Shown here one piece after another: positions 11,857 through 24,763 of a DNA stretch of 64,000 nt. The stretch comes from Petaurus breviceps papuanus (lineage: Eukaryota > Chordata > Mammalia > Diprotodontia > Petauridae): assembly GCA_028583685.1 (NCBI GenBank), contig JAMXIF010000003.1:78308558-78372557 (forward strand), written 5' to 3'. Position numbers and translations under genes: made by a program. How positions within the stretch are numbered: position 1 is the first letter of the stretch; each line of letters begins with the position of its first letter. The notes under the pieces were generated by a model, which saw only the letters and a list, made by a program, of their open reading frames with translations, searched no databases and was not told the origin of the DNA.

Positions 11857-11919
11857 CATAATACTCAGAGAATTTATAAATAAATTGCTATAGACCTCTC
11901 TCTCTCCCTCTCTCTCTCT

Positions 11920-12319
11920 NNNNNNNNNNNNNNNNNNNNNNNNNNNNNNNNNNNNNNNNNNNNNNNNNNNNNNNNNNNNNNNNNNNNNNNNNNNNNNNNN
12001 NNNNNNNNNNNNNNNNNNNNNNNNNNNNNNNNNNNNNNNNNNNNNNNNNNNNNNNNNNNNNNNNNNNNNNNNNNNNNNNNNNNNNNNNNNNNNNNNNNNN
12101 NNNNNNNNNNNNNNNNNNNNNNNNNNNNNNNNNNNNNNNNNNNNNNNNNNNNNNNNNNNNNNNNNNNNNNNNNNNNNNNNNNNNNNNNNNNNNNNNNNNN
12201 NNNNNNNNNNNNNNNNNNNNNNNNNNNNNNNNNNNNNNNNNNNNNNNNNNNNNNNNNNNNNNNNNNNNNNNNNNNNNNNNNNNNNNNNNNNNNNNNNNNN
12301 NNNNNNNNNNNNNNNNNNN
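11920..12319. other. Assembly gap, exactly 400 N
   Basis: A run of 400 N with a CT dinucleotide tract directly on its left side. The round length suggests an estimated gap, and the microsatellite is the likely reason for the break. It lies in the last CPA6 intron. Confidence 0.98.
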
Positions 12320-12738
12320 AAAGGAGGGGTTAAGTGACTTACTCAATGCCACACAGATCATTAGAGTAAGACTACCAATCTTACATTATTACCATCACAT
12401 CACATCTCCTTCAATCTTTTCTTGATAGGTTAATATTTTCCTCACCACATCAAATAAAATTTCTCTTGCTGCAGCTGCTGTAGGGATATAGAATTTCATA
12501 AGAATGAAGGGAAAAGGGTGAAAATAAAAGGAACATTTTCGTAAATGCTAGAATATTTACTCAGTGATCTTCTCATAGCAGATTTTAGGGCAGTTCAGGA
12601 GAGCTCCATGAGCTCAGTTGAATGCTCTCTGCAGTTAGAAGATCTTTGTTCACTTTCCATTCATTACTGCATAGAATATGTTCTGCTTTGAAGCTGTTAA
12701 ATTGGTAAGGGGAATTTTTGTCAGAATAATACAAATTT

Positions 12739-12898
12739 TGGGACAGTTAGATGTCACAGTGAATAGAGCACCAGCCCTGGAGTCAGGAGGACCTGAGTTC
12801 AAATCTGGCCTCAGACACTTGACACAATTACTAGCCATGTGACTTTGGGCAAGTCACTTAACCCCAATTGCCCTCCAAAAAAAAAGCAAAAAAAAAAA
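12739..12898 (+). mobile_element. Marsupial CORE-SINE
   Basis: Complete from GGACAGTTAGATGTCACAGTG to CCCCAATTGCCC with A-rich tail. It is flanked by a perfect AGAATAATACAAATTT duplication at 12723-12738 and 12899-12914. Confidence 0.88.
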
Positions 12899-13053
12899 AG
12901 AATAATACAAATTTCATCACATATAAACCTTTTTCTCTCTCCTTAGCTAATTCAGAAGCCTCAAAACTCACTTAGAGGGGCATGTAATTTTTCTTTTTCC
13001 AAAAATGAGTCAGGTAAAGAACCAATCCCAGGATACTCCCACATGATACTTAC

Positions 13054-13138
13054 ACAAGATGCTTGATGCAGGCCCATGTTGATAGCGGACCCCGTATGCT
13101 GAATGCAGAGCAATAACAGCGTTATAAGCTGCAGATTC
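13054..13138 (-). CDS. CPA6: CPA6 penultimate coding exon
   Basis: This 85-bp exon encodes 28 codons plus one base, starting ESAAYNAV and ending GPASSIL followed by the T of the next Tyr codon. The acceptor is ...CACACAG (complement of 13139-13141) and the donor is GTAAGT (complement of 13048-13053). It starts in phase 0, matching the end of the exon at 19428-19630, and ends in phase 1, matching the exon at 9650-9837. This is the helix and loop segment of the M14 fold leading to the mobile Tyr248 loop. No stop or frameshift is present. Confidence 0.95.
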
Positions 13139-13989
13139 CTGTGTGTGGAAGAACATTAGAATTTCACATTACTAACCTCATAAGGCTGGAACCTTTAGAT
13201 GTACTGACACACTTATGATTCATGCTCCAACAGTTACCACTACAAGATATATTATGATGATATCAAAATTTGAAATACTAGAAAAACAACAAGCTTTGCC
13301 ACAGAAAATGTATTAAAGTTCCTTCTTATTTGAATTGTCACAGCTAAGCATGCACAAAGTCCTTGATGCACAGGAGTTAAATTCCTAGAGCACAGTTAGA
13401 AAAGTATTGTTGAGTGACCTAGTAAATATGGGTCATCCTGGTACATGAATATAGAACTGATTTTTCTTGATTAAGGGAGAAGAAGGAAGACTTTCTGTAA
13501 AGATCCATGGTAAACCAGCAAGAGAATCAGGCTAGGGAAAAATATCTCTAATAAATTACAAATGAATTGACAGGACCCTCTAGGAATAAGGGACAGATCT
13601 TTTTCTTTGTTTTTTTTTTGTCTATATCTATGAAAATTAAATTATTGATATGGGGAACTCTTGGTGTTGGAGCTCTCTATACAGATGAGCAACTCTTCTG
13701 TAAATTATCATCTTAGGAAGAGCTATCTGAGGACCAGAGAATTTAAGTGATTTCCCTGTGGTCACACAGCCAGTATGTGTCAGAAGTAGGACTTGAACTC
13801 TGAAACTCTAAGACTTCCCAACTATATCTCACTACCTCCCAGGTAGTCCACAGTCCATCTGAACTCTGAAACATGTAGCAGAATTATGCTTTCAAGCATA
13901 TCTGAGCAAGGATGAAACATTTGAATAACAGAGAAGATTCTTTCTTACAGAGTAGACAAGTAATGGTCTATGGTACAGGTGATGAAATC

Positions 13990-14064
13990 AAAAGTGTGTG
14001 TGTGTGTGTGTGTGTATGTGTGTGTGTGCGTGCTCATTTCAGAATTGTACGCCCCCCCCCCCCC
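13990..14064. repeat. (GT)n microsatellite and adjacent C homopolymer
   Basis: GT repeats at about 13996-14030 are followed by a 13-C run at about 14052-14064. Confidence 0.85.
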
Positions 14065-14835
14065 CATGCTCGTGGTTAATCTTCCACTTCCTAGCCAATG
14101 AGAAGTACAAGCTGTATATTTTCCTACAAATTCACTATCTGTGCCAGTAGTAGCATCAAAAATAAATCACAGAAATACTAAAAGTTGGGAAAAAACTAGC
14201 AAAATTACTAAAGGATCCTAATTGTGTGTAATTCATCATTTAAAGTATTGTAAAACACATGGTTTCAACACAGAGTTTAATGGAGGTGTTATGTGTCAAG
14301 TAAGAGGAAAAGAGGTATGTTGATACCAGTGCATAGCCCTCTAGTTTCAAATCCCCACTGAATAATTTAATACTTAAATTGAACAGCCATTGGCAACATG
14401 GTATTATTTTCTGAACCAGACTAAAGTGTTTCTGTCTTCAGTTCAAATAGACAGGTTTAATAATTGCCTACTAGGAGCAATACATTGTTCTGAGTATTGG
14501 AAGATGAAACAAGACATAGTATACTTGTCATTAAAGAACTTACAATGGAGTAGGGGAAATGAAATAAATACATAAGTAACTATAATGTGCCTCTAATATG
14601 ACAAATGCAGAGTTCAAACAGAGCAGTATGAGAGATCTGAGATAAGAAAGATCACTCATACCAGGGGAATCAGGCAAGGTTTTATGAAAGATGGGATATA
14701 TGAGCTGTATTTTGAAGGAAGGGAAGGATTTTAACATGAGGAGAAGTGGGGGATAATGCTGGAAAACAATGTGCACATAGGCAAAGAAGAGGAAAAAGGA
14801 ATGAAAAGATTGGAGAATCAATAGTAAGTCAACCA

Positions 14836-15545
14836 ACAAGTATTTATTAAACAATTATTATATGCCACACATTGTGTTAAGTGCCAGGGATACAAAGAAA
14901 TGCAGAGAAGGTATTTGCCCTCAAGGAATTTACATTTTAATGGTGGAGACATAATGTAAATAATTAGGCACATAGAAGATACATACAGAGGACTTGGAAG
15001 ATAATTTCAGAGAGGAAGGCAAGTGCACCTGAGGAGACTGGGAAAGGGCTCCTGCTGAAGATGGGATTTGAGCTGTCTGGAAAGAAGGCAAGGTAACTAA
15101 GGATTGGAGGTGAGGAGACAGAACTTTCCAAGCAATGGAGGACATCCAGTGGAAATACATGGCATATTTTGTGTTCAAGGAATGGCAAGTAGTTCAGTGG
15201 AGGTGGATTTTAAAGGTATGACAGGAACAGTCTGGTTTGCCTAGAACATTGAGTACCCAGAGCAGGGATAGTACATCATAAAGGAAGGGTAAGGAAACAA
15301 GCATTTATTAAATGCCTACTATGTGCCAGGTACTGTGTTTAGTGTTTTACAGATATTTTCTCATTTTATTAGGATGGAAAGGTAGGTTAGAGTAAATTAA
15401 ATTGGAGTGGGGTTGTCCGGAATGAGAAATTTGTATTATGTTAGGTAAGCTATGAGGAGGCACCAGACATTTCTGGGTAGAAAGATTGTTTGATCAGACC
15501 TATGCACATTAAGATTACCCTGGCTATAGTATGAAGGATGGAGAG
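14836..15545 (-). repeat. L2 3' region
   Basis: It begins with the reverse L2 terminus (AGTATTTATTAAACAATTATTATATGCC; CCTCAAGGAATTTACATTTTAATGG) and runs into L2 3' coding remnants. A second terminus at about 15300-15350 (CATTTATTAAATGCCTACTATGTGCC) shows two pieces abut. Confidence 0.7.
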
Positions 15546-15549
15546 AGTG

Positions 15550-15735
15550 GAACGAATATTGGATTTAGTGGATTAAACCTGGCTTCAAATTCTGGCTCTT
15601 CTATTTACCATTTCAGATTTATATTTCAGATAATCTATCTCTCTCGGTCTATTTTCAGTTATTAAACGATGGGTTTGGACCATATGATTTCTAAGATCCT
15701 TAAAGTTCTAAGCTTTATAAACCTATGACTGCAAG
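15550..15735 (+). repeat. MIR
   Basis: It has the GAACGAATATTGGATTTAG...GGCTTCAAATTC head and a TTCAGTTATTAAACGATGGG tail, diverged. Confidence 0.5.
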
Positions 15736-15929
15736 AGAGACTGGAGGTAGGGAGAGTAGTTAAGAGGATATTAATTAGCCCACAAATAGTTAATGGGGGC
15801 CTGAATTTGGGTTGTGAAGGTAGAAATAGAAAGAAGGGAATGAAAAAAAAAGAAATTGGGAGCTAAGGTTGATGCTTCTTACTAACTAATTGGATGGGGG
15901 AGTGGGAGTGAGGTCTTCCTGCTTTCTCT

Positions 15930-16945
15930 GCAATCCATACTCTATTAACTTGCCAAATTGATATTCCTAAAACACAGATCTGATAGTGTCACTTCCTTAC
16001 ACAACAATCTCCAGAGAATTATTATTTTCTCTAGGAAAAAATGCAAAGTTCTCTATTTGGCATTTAAATCTCTCCACAATATGACTTCTATCTTCCTTTC
16101 CTTTTTCCCCTTTTTATTTTTTTACTTTTTGGAGGAGGAAAGGCAGGGCAATTGGGGTTTGCCCAAAATCACATAGCTAGTAAATGTTACGTGTCTGAGG
16201 TCAGATTTGAACAAAGGTCCTCCTGACTCCAGGCCGATGCTCTATTCACTGCTCCACCTAGCCTCTCCATTTCCTCCCCTTTTTAAAAATGAATTTAACA
16301 ATCACCAACAACTAAGAAATTTCCATAGACAAAGGAGAACAAATAATGCGATTGTATATGAAACCAGGAAATTCTGTTAGGTATAACTTGTTTTAAAAGC
16401 ATATATTAAATTGAACAAAGTAGTAAAACACTTCTATGTCTCTGAATTTTTGTTTTCTTCTGTATATTTACAAAACGTTTTATTGACACTCTTCTCTTTT
16501 TCCATGTCTATTACTTTTCACTAACTTCCTCCCTCTCTTTCACCAAGCTTTCATCTACCTATCCAATATAATATCATCTAGTATAATATATAATATAATA
16601 TATCCAGTATAATAATACCCCTCATGTACACTCTGTTCTCAATATTTGATATTCTAGCTCTTTCCTTTAAGATTTTATATAGCCTCTGCCTTATACAACC
16701 TCTCACTTATTTCAGAGGACATCTTGGCTACTACTTCCTACTTGCTGCCTTTCTTGAACTCCTCACCTGTCTATGTTGTCTCCCTCTTGAAACTATTTTG
16801 CATTATTTTTACTTACTTTGGATTTATCTATCTATGCACATACTGTATCCTCCTCAGAGAACTCAAGTTTACCTAGGACAGGTCTCTTTAATTTCTGTTT
16901 TTGTATCCTTGTTGCCAATACAGTGCCTGGCATATAACAAATATA
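15930..16945 (+). repeat. L2 3' region, split by a SINE
   Basis: AAACACAGATCTGATAGTGTC and TTTAAATCTCTCCACAATATG precede the SINE. TTGAACTCCTCACCTGTCTATG and CAGTGCCTGGCATATAAC follow it. Confidence 0.65.
16115..16268 (-). mobile_element. Marsupial CORE-SINE
   Basis: It is inserted in L2. It has a T-rich left end, GGAAAGGCAGGGCAATTGGGG, ATCACATAGCTAGTAAATG and a CTCCACCTAGCC end. Confidence 0.78.
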
Positions 16946-17204
16946 TGTCAAATTAAATGGAAAGGGAAGGCTCAAGAACGACTCCAGGGACTTGAATCTT
17001 TATCATTGGGAGAATGGTGGTGATATTAAAAGAGAGAAGGAAATTGGAAGAGAGAAAAATTTATTTGGGGAGAGATAATGAATTCAGTTTTGAGTTAAGT
17101 TTGAGACGATAGAGAGGTGTGATTAATGAATATAGCTATATAAATCTCTGGGTTACCCTTCAGTAGTTAGCCAGTGTGTTACAATAGTTACAAACATAAA
17201 AAAG

Positions 17205-17368
17205 GCAGGGGGCAGCTAGGTGGCACAGTGAATAGAGCATTGGTTCTGTAGTCAGGAGGATTTGAGTTCAAATTCGGCCTCAGACAATTGACACTAGCTG
17301 TATGACCTTGGGCAAGTCACTTAACCCCAATTACCTTGCCTTCCCCCTTCCAAAATAAAAAAAAGTTA
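17205..17368 (+). mobile_element. Marsupial CORE-SINE
   Basis: Complete: GGGGGCAGCTAGGTGGCACAG to CCCCAATTACC with an AAAATAAAAAAAAG tail. Confidence 0.85.
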
Positions 17369-17866
17369 CATTGTTGATTATTATTTGTCTTCAGGATCTC
17401 CCCATACTCCCTAAATCAACATCACCAACAAAAGGAATGGAGACCCATACATGACTTTAGTGGCTAAGTCCTGAAGCACATAGGGGTTAAGTGATTTGTG
17501 CAGGGCCACACAGGTATTATGCAAGACATGAGGTTTGAACCCAGCCATGCTGCCTTTATAGTTTGGAATTAAGGGTCTAAATAACTACATATCTCAAGAT
17601 AGCTTTGAACAAATTAAATCCCATAACTGTAAAAAAAATCATTAACCTGAACCTACCTTGTCTTGATTGAACACCAGAGAGTACTATCTCCATGGTGAAA
17701 GGGTAGTGGAAAATTGTTTAATAAGACACTGAAGGATGAATGAAGAAACAAAGGGATGTCATAGATGTGTGAACAATATTAAAAATAGGAAAAAATGAGA
17801 TTGTAGGACTATAGATCTAGCTAGAATTGAGAGGGACCTTGGTTATCATCTAACCTGTGGATTTTT

Positions 17867-18012
17867 TTTAAGCAATTGGGGTTAAGTAACTTGCTCAAGG
17901 TTACATGGCCAGTTATTTTGTGTGGGTGTTAAGTATCTGAGGCCAGAACCGATCCTGGGTCTCCCGACTCTGGGGCCAGCGCTCTTACTCACTGTGCCAC
18001 CTGGCTGCCCCA
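17867..18012 (-). mobile_element. tRNA-derived SINE, third subtype monomer
   Basis: Reverse copy with a CAGTTATTTTGTGTGGGTG block, as at 42630. It is flanked by AACCTGTGGATTTTT (17852-17866) and AACCTATGGATTTTT (18013-18027), a 15-bp duplication with one difference. Confidence 0.88.
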
Positions 18013-18014
18013 AA

Positions 18015-18245
18015 CCTATGGATTTTTAGCTTTTTGTGTGCTCTGGATCCCTTAGGCAGTCAGGTGAAGCCAATGGATTCCTTTTCAGAATAATGTTTTT
18101 AAATGCAGAAAATAAAATACACAGGATTAGAAAGAGAAACTAAAGATTTTTGAAAATCAAGATACAATTCACCCCCCCTAGAAATCTATCCATGGACATC
18201 TTGGGGATGGAGCAATCTTTGGACCCCATGTTAAGAATCCTTTAT
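18015..18245 (-). mobile_element. hAT (Charlie-like) non-autonomous transposon fragment
   Basis: It resembles the 60005-60210 element: a GTGTGCTCTGGATCCCTTAGG end, a central AAATAAAATACACAGGATTAG block and a GGACCCCATGTTAAGAATCC end. Terminal bases have decayed. Confidence 0.55.
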
Positions 18246-19418
18246 CTAATGCATTCATTTTATATAGATGGTTCAAGAGAAATTTGAGATTAAGCAAAGG
18301 AGATTAAGTGACTTGTGCAAGGTCATATAAGATTACTGTTAAGAGATGTGATTTGAATCAAGCTTTGTGAACTCCAGAGCTCAGAACTCCAGAACTACTG
18401 CAAAATGAAAATAAACATAGTGTAGACTCTTGCAGATAAGAAGCTGGACTCTGTAGGAGATTTGAAGGACATTTCTAATGAGTTTACTTTCCGTGGAGTC
18501 AAATGATGATAACCAAAAAAAACCCCCACAACCCTATATTAACCACTGTAGAGTCATTGTAATGAGGAGCTCTGAATATTGGTCAAGGTGAAATATGATA
18601 GAATAAAATGCCTAAAGGATTAATATTTTATAAAGATAAAAGCCCACTTGGGCATTTGCTAATAGTTAATAGGCAAATACTAACAGTTAAAGTATATAGG
18701 CTATTTTTATTTGGGCTTTTCTGATTAAGACAGTGCAGTGGAATCTTACTAGAATGGTATCATTGGGATCCACAGCTTAGAGGTAAGATTGCTTGATAGG
18801 GAATTCCTTTTGATACTTGAGTGGCTAAGTCCCTTTCAGTGTGGCACAAAACAGACACAAGGCTTTCAGAAAGAAGATCCTGGGGGAGGTTGAAAGGGAG
18901 CCTAACTCCTTAATATTAAATATGTGTATATCAAAATAGACCTATTTTACACTGAATTTGCACCCGTTGCTAGCAACAGTAGAGGATCTTATACCATAAA
19001 TGTATTTTCTTAAAGATCCAATTTTAAAAACTCAAAGTTTCTATGTATAGGAGTTTTATTTTTATATGGGCAGGTTTTTAGATAGATATATCCAGGGATT
19101 TGGTAGCATTTACTGAGTAATTAGCTCTTATTAATTTTAATTTACTTTTAATTAATTACAATTGCATTATAATACAGTTACAATTATTTACCCAATAGAA
19201 TTAATTACAGTCCTGGATATGTGACAAAGGTTATAAAACTAATCAAATCCAGGTTGACCTTTCTCCCAAACTTGTGATAAGAATGCAAATAGGTTGGCAA
19301 AGCATATGATTATAGCTAAAATCTATATTAAAATCAGAAAAAGAGCTACAAAACCCAGCTTACCACCTTACAGAATGTAACATACAAAACCAGATACACA
19401 CATATACACATGAAATCA

Positions 19419-19688
<270 letters not shown>

Positions 19689-21959
19689 TTATCATTGCTA
19701 TGGCACTATTTTCTCTTTTATTTTCAGAAACAGTTATCAAAAAGCAATTCATCCAAATTTTCACTTTCTAGAAAATTAACAAAGGACAAAACTTAACTCC
19801 TCATGTGTAATGCAGTGGCAGTGCTAATGTTGACTAGCTACTGATTTCCTCGTTGATACAGTATGAAGTAGCCATTCTATCAGCTGGTTGGTCTTTTATT
19901 AGGGAATGAATTCTTTTGGGGGTGGCAAAGGAGAAAATAAATTCATCCGATGGAGTGTCTTGTAAGTTCCAAAGCAAATCTGGAGTGCGTGAACTAATTC
20001 TATAAAGCAATCAAAATAATTGTGATGGTGATAGCTCATATCTTGTTACAGAATTTCAGAGACTACAGAATATCATAGGATAATAGATTCAGAGCTGAAG
20101 GAAACTCAGAGAATCTCTAGTATTGGGGAAATCACTACCTCTCAAAGTAGTTTGTTTCATTTTTGTACTGATCATTGTTTGAAATGTCTTAATATTGAGT
20201 TAAAATATGAATCCCTATAATTTCTACTAATCTGTCCTAGTTCTGACCCACCATGGAGGCAAAGGTTTGACATTTTGGGAATAGTAACATTGAAAGTGGA
20301 TGGGAAGGGCAACTTAAGATTAGAAATTAACAGGGAAACGAGTGAGCAAGGAATTCAAGAGTAGAGGACAGCGCACTGTTGAACTGACAAACTATCACGG
20401 AGAGAACCTTAGGGAAATCAAGGTGAGGGCAAAAAGCAGGTTCAAGAGAAGAGAGGTGGTACAAGAGTAGCAGATTGTGCCCAGAGTAGAAGATATTTGG
20501 GGGTTATGGCAGGGTCCAGCATGTCCTCCTTTTCTGGACTGAAAGTGGAGGTCAAAGTCAAACAGACTGGAGAGACAGCTCAAGTTGATTAATTGCTGAT
20601 TATCAGTTGTGACTGTATGTATGTAGGGATCAATACTGTTATAGAGCTGTTACTTCAGAGTGGTCTAGTTAGAGCAGTTTCAAGTTTGACTGTGATGAAG
20701 CCATTTCCTTTAGTGCTATGCAAATAAAATGCTTTGAGATACTTTGAAATTCTCTGATAACTTTTAAAGATAATATCTTTGTTTTGGCAGTATTTCAATT
20801 TTTCTACAGTCCGTAACAATCACATTTCTACTTCTTCCATAAAATCAAATCCTCATTTTGCATAACAAAAGATAAATTATGAGTACAGTTGGGGTTTAAT
20901 TGGAGAATGAATTGGGGATAGACCTTCAGGGGCCATCATGTGGATGGTGTGCTAAGTTCCCCAGGCAACTTCTGGGGAGCATGTGTGACTCCACAGTGAA
21001 GGGCTTGGGTGCTTTGAGATAACAAAATCAACCCTGATTCTGTCCCTTTGTCTTGTGATGTCATCAAGTGGCATTTGCAATAAGAGGATTGCCCATTGAG
21101 ATCCTTACTCAGTAGAATCGAACAAGAAAGACAGCTTCCACTTTCATTCTCTTATTTCTTGTTTTTGTAACATGTCTGGCCTATAGCTCCTTCTCCCTGA
21201 ATATCTCATGAGGGGTTTGAGAGGGACATCTCTCACTAAAACTAAGCCATAGAAATGGGCAACTACTGGCATATGGCAGCCTGCCCACTGCCTTTCAACA
21301 GTAAATACTGCAGAAGGAGAGCATATGGGGATTGAATGGAGAGTCCAGTGGAGGTTAAAGTCAATCTAGTGGAAGCTAACATTTGGGGGGAGGGCACAAA
21401 AAGGACCAGTATAAGCACATTTTTCAAGAGGGCATGGCTTTTAAGAGGCAATGGTAAAGGGTTGTGGGCACACTTCCCATCAGTGCAGAGCTCTACTTCC
21501 ATTCCCAGTAGCTTCTTTCTGCTTCTCTGATATGAAAATCTCAGCCCTTTCTGGGACTGGGTATCTTCCAAGGTGGGACAGTGGTGTGGAGGTCACAGGT
21601 TGAGCAGAAAGAGTAAGATTCACAGAGGGTGCAGCAAGTGAGGAACAAATAGCAATGTAAGGGTCTGCTATCTTATGATGCTGGAAAAAACAAATCTTAT
21701 GATGGCATAGGTAACTTAGAGGAAATAGATAAATGATTACAAGAAATAGAAAATACCCGGATTAACAGAAGAAATAGGTTACCTAAACAATGTTATCAGA
21801 AAAAACATGGCAGTGACCTTTGGGGAAGGTGTTCCCCATTGACTTTGGAGCCTTTGTTTATACCAGAACATGACTCTGCCACTCTAAGCAACTCCAAGGA
21901 CATAAATGAGGCCTAAAAATATGTGGCTATAACAAGCCACTTTTAAAATGTACACTCTT

Positions 21960-22128
21960 AGGGGTGGCTAGGTGGTGCAGTGAGTAAAGCACTGGCTCCA
22001 GAGTCAGGAGGACCCGAGTTCGGTTCTGGCCTCAGACACTTAACACCACACAAAAAAACTAGCCATGTAACCTTGGGCAAGTTACTTAACCCCAATTGCC
22101 CTCCAAAAGGCAAAAAAAAAAAATGTCC
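21960..22128 (+). mobile_element. Marsupial CORE-SINE
   Basis: A young-looking copy, GGGGTGGCTAGGTGGTGCAG to CCCCAATTGCCC, with a variant AACACCACACAAAAAAACTAG segment shared with 32716-32898. Confidence 0.85.
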
Positions 22129-23279
22129 ACTCTTTTTTTTTTTTCAAATAACCACCTATTATTCACAAGAGTAAGCTTGCAGTCAAGCATTTTTTACATA
22201 TTATAATTCTGATATTTTGCCCAAACTTAGAGTAATAACTTGAAAATACCTTACCAAATGGGAAAAGTTTTAAAAGAATATATAATATTTAAATCTGGAC
22301 TGGAACTAAAATTTGGACTTAGTGATGGCAATATTAAATTAAAGAGGAAATAGTTCAGAATACATTTTAGAAATAGAATCCATCAGATTCAATTCTTGAT
22401 TGGATTGAGAGAAGAGAGGGTCAAAGATGATTTTGAAGTTTCAAGTCTGGGTTACTGGGTTGATAGTGGTGAGATTGTCAATAGAAATGAAGACGTTGTG
22501 AGGATATACAATAGTTTAAATATTTGGATATTCACATAATTAAGAGCAACTGCTTACCTGAAAGAAAATCGTGCATTTGATTGGGAGTGTGGTGAACAAA
22601 ATCTTTCTGACAAGTCTTTGAAAAGGCATTAAAAGGGGATGACCCGTGTGATTCTTTTCTGGTTGTTACATAAAACTGAAGTATTTCTGGGGTAGATACT
22701 CTCAAAACACGTTCTCATCTTATCCTTTTGCTTTTGCCCTGAAACGATGGAGCTGCAATTTGTTACAGGGAGGAGAAAATGCTTTAATAAGGGATTTCTG
22801 CAAAGTGATGGAGCAGGGCCCCAGCAAGGAGAGAGAGAAACTTGCTATGAGCAGGTATATTGAACAGGATCTGGCTATTGAGAGAGTCAGACTGGGAAGA
22901 AAGGCACAGGGAGAAGAACAATGACTTCAGGAGATGCAGAGTGTTACCTAAATCTTTGAAAATGGACTCTGAATAGGCAGTCATTTTATTTCTTCACCAC
23001 ATGTTATATAAACTGTGTTCCACTGGAGGGAAAAAAAGTCAGCCTTGGGCTCATTTAATGATGTTGTCTGATAAGCACGTTAGGCACTGAGACATTGCTA
23101 CAGGATATTATGTCCTGGTTTTAATCTGTCAGTGCTGTTTGTCACCCATAAAGTGTCAATACAGTGGCAGAACTAGTTATGATCCCAAGGCATCTTTTTT
23201 TTTTCACCCAAAGCCCAGGTATCAGTCCCATAAGGAGATAACATAGAAAGAGCATTAGTGTTATTTTAAGTTATGATAA

Positions 23280-23470
23280 TAATAATTATTATAATGGCTA
23301 GCATTTCTATAGCATTTCCTGGTTTGCAATGCTCTGTACATTTACCTTCTCATTTGATCCTCATAACTGCCCTTTGAAGGAGATGCTATTATTATACCAT
23401 TTTACTCTGAGGTAGAGAGGAATTGGATTTAAGGGAGGCAGAGTTGAGCAAAGTCATCAGCCTCACTCTC
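23280..23470 (+). repeat. MIR-family fragment
   Basis: It contains GGCTAGCATTTCTATAGC, TTTGCAATGCTCTGTACATTTA and CATTTGATCCTCATAACTGCC, typical of old MIR-class copies. Confidence 0.6.
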
Positions 23471-24470
23471 TCTTTTTTGAGTCATTGAAGTCCAGTGGCA
23501 GGACAAAAGTCAAGATGACTGGCAATGACCTGGGATACAGTGGGTGACCAAGCTTTAAGGGTTTTAGCCACCTTCATGGCCATTGGAACAAGCTGTTCTC
23601 ATTCACTCATTTTGCAGGAGGAAGTCTTCACATGCTCAGGGAACTCACCAATGGGTTTGAACCTCAGCCTGGTATACTCCTTCTGCCAAGATGGTTTTAC
23701 TGAGGTTTGGCCGCTGTGCATGTTACATAGCTAGTAAATGTCTGAGAGAGGATTTGAATTCAGATCTTCCTGATTGCAAGACCAACCCCCTATCCACTGC
23801 ATTGCCCAACTGTAGCATTAAAATTCTTGAATCTAGGTTTAAGTTATATTCTTGATTGATGAATACTTCTGAAATACAAAGAAAGGGCTTTTAAATTCTA
23901 CAGAAAATACACTGCTTCTGCTTTATAGGTGCTAAATAAGAAACCTTTGGAGGCTGGTCTAAATCTGGCTTCAGGCATATTCAGCTCAAGTATATTTGTT
24001 GCACTTCAGAAGAGCAGGTGATCAGAATTCTAGGGTTTTAGAGAGTGGCATATGTTTGAAACATGCAAAAATGAAATACTCACTATCTGGAACCAAAATA
24101 AGATAAAACAGCATTCATCGTTTAGCAAAAAGACCTGGTTGCATCTACTTTATCTCTTTGCTATAGTAGCATGAAAGTCCAAGCTGTTCGTTTTCCTCAG
24201 TTTAAAGAATAAATGTACAATAGCTGAGGCTGAGGGCCAAGTTCTCTTCTCTGTCCCCACATGCAGAACAAGTACAGAATATGTAATTGAGATCTGCAGT
24301 GCAGATCAGAAAGGAGAATTTGCCTGTCAATTTTGGTCTTGTGAAATCAAAAGGCTTGTAGTTCTGTTTTGAAGACTGTGGCTCTCTAATTTATGTTGTC
24401 CTGGTAAAAACAATTCCTTAGTCTTTTAAGTGTTTTTTTTTTTCTTTCCTAACGTCCTATGGGTCCTTTT

Positions 24471-24763
24471 TTTTTTTTTTTAAAGCAATTGGGGTTAAGT
24501 AATTTGCTCAAGATTACGCGGCCAGCCATTTCTGGGTGTGGTGCTGAGCGTCTGAGCCCGGGATTCGATCTCCAGGTCGTCTAACACTGGAACCGGTGCT
24601 CGCCACCTGGCCGCCCCTAAGCAATTGGGGTTAAGTAACTTGCTCAAGGTTACACGGCCAGGTGTTTCTGGGTGGGTGCTAAGTGTCTGAGCCCGGGATT
24701 CGATCTCCAGGTCTTCTCAACACTGGAGCCGGTGCTCTTACTTGCTGTGCTACCTGGCCGCCC
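24471..24763 (-). mobile_element. Dimeric tRNA-derived SINE (copy 1)
   Basis: Two monomers joined head to tail at GCCCCTAAGCAATTGGGG (about 24612). The left one here has the GTGTGGTGCTGAG block and an internal loss; the right one has the GGGTGGGTGCTAAG block. One perfect 14-bp duplication, CTATGGGTCCTTTT, at 24457-24470 and 24764-24777, encloses both, showing a single insertion. Confidence 0.9.

Noticed and set aside
22557-22735. Possible minus-strand exon: an open frame of about 50 codons ending in a CAG|GTAAGC-like donor
   Set aside because: The frame length is not unusual by chance, no good in-frame acceptor was found, and the peptide matches neither CPA6 nor any family I recognise.
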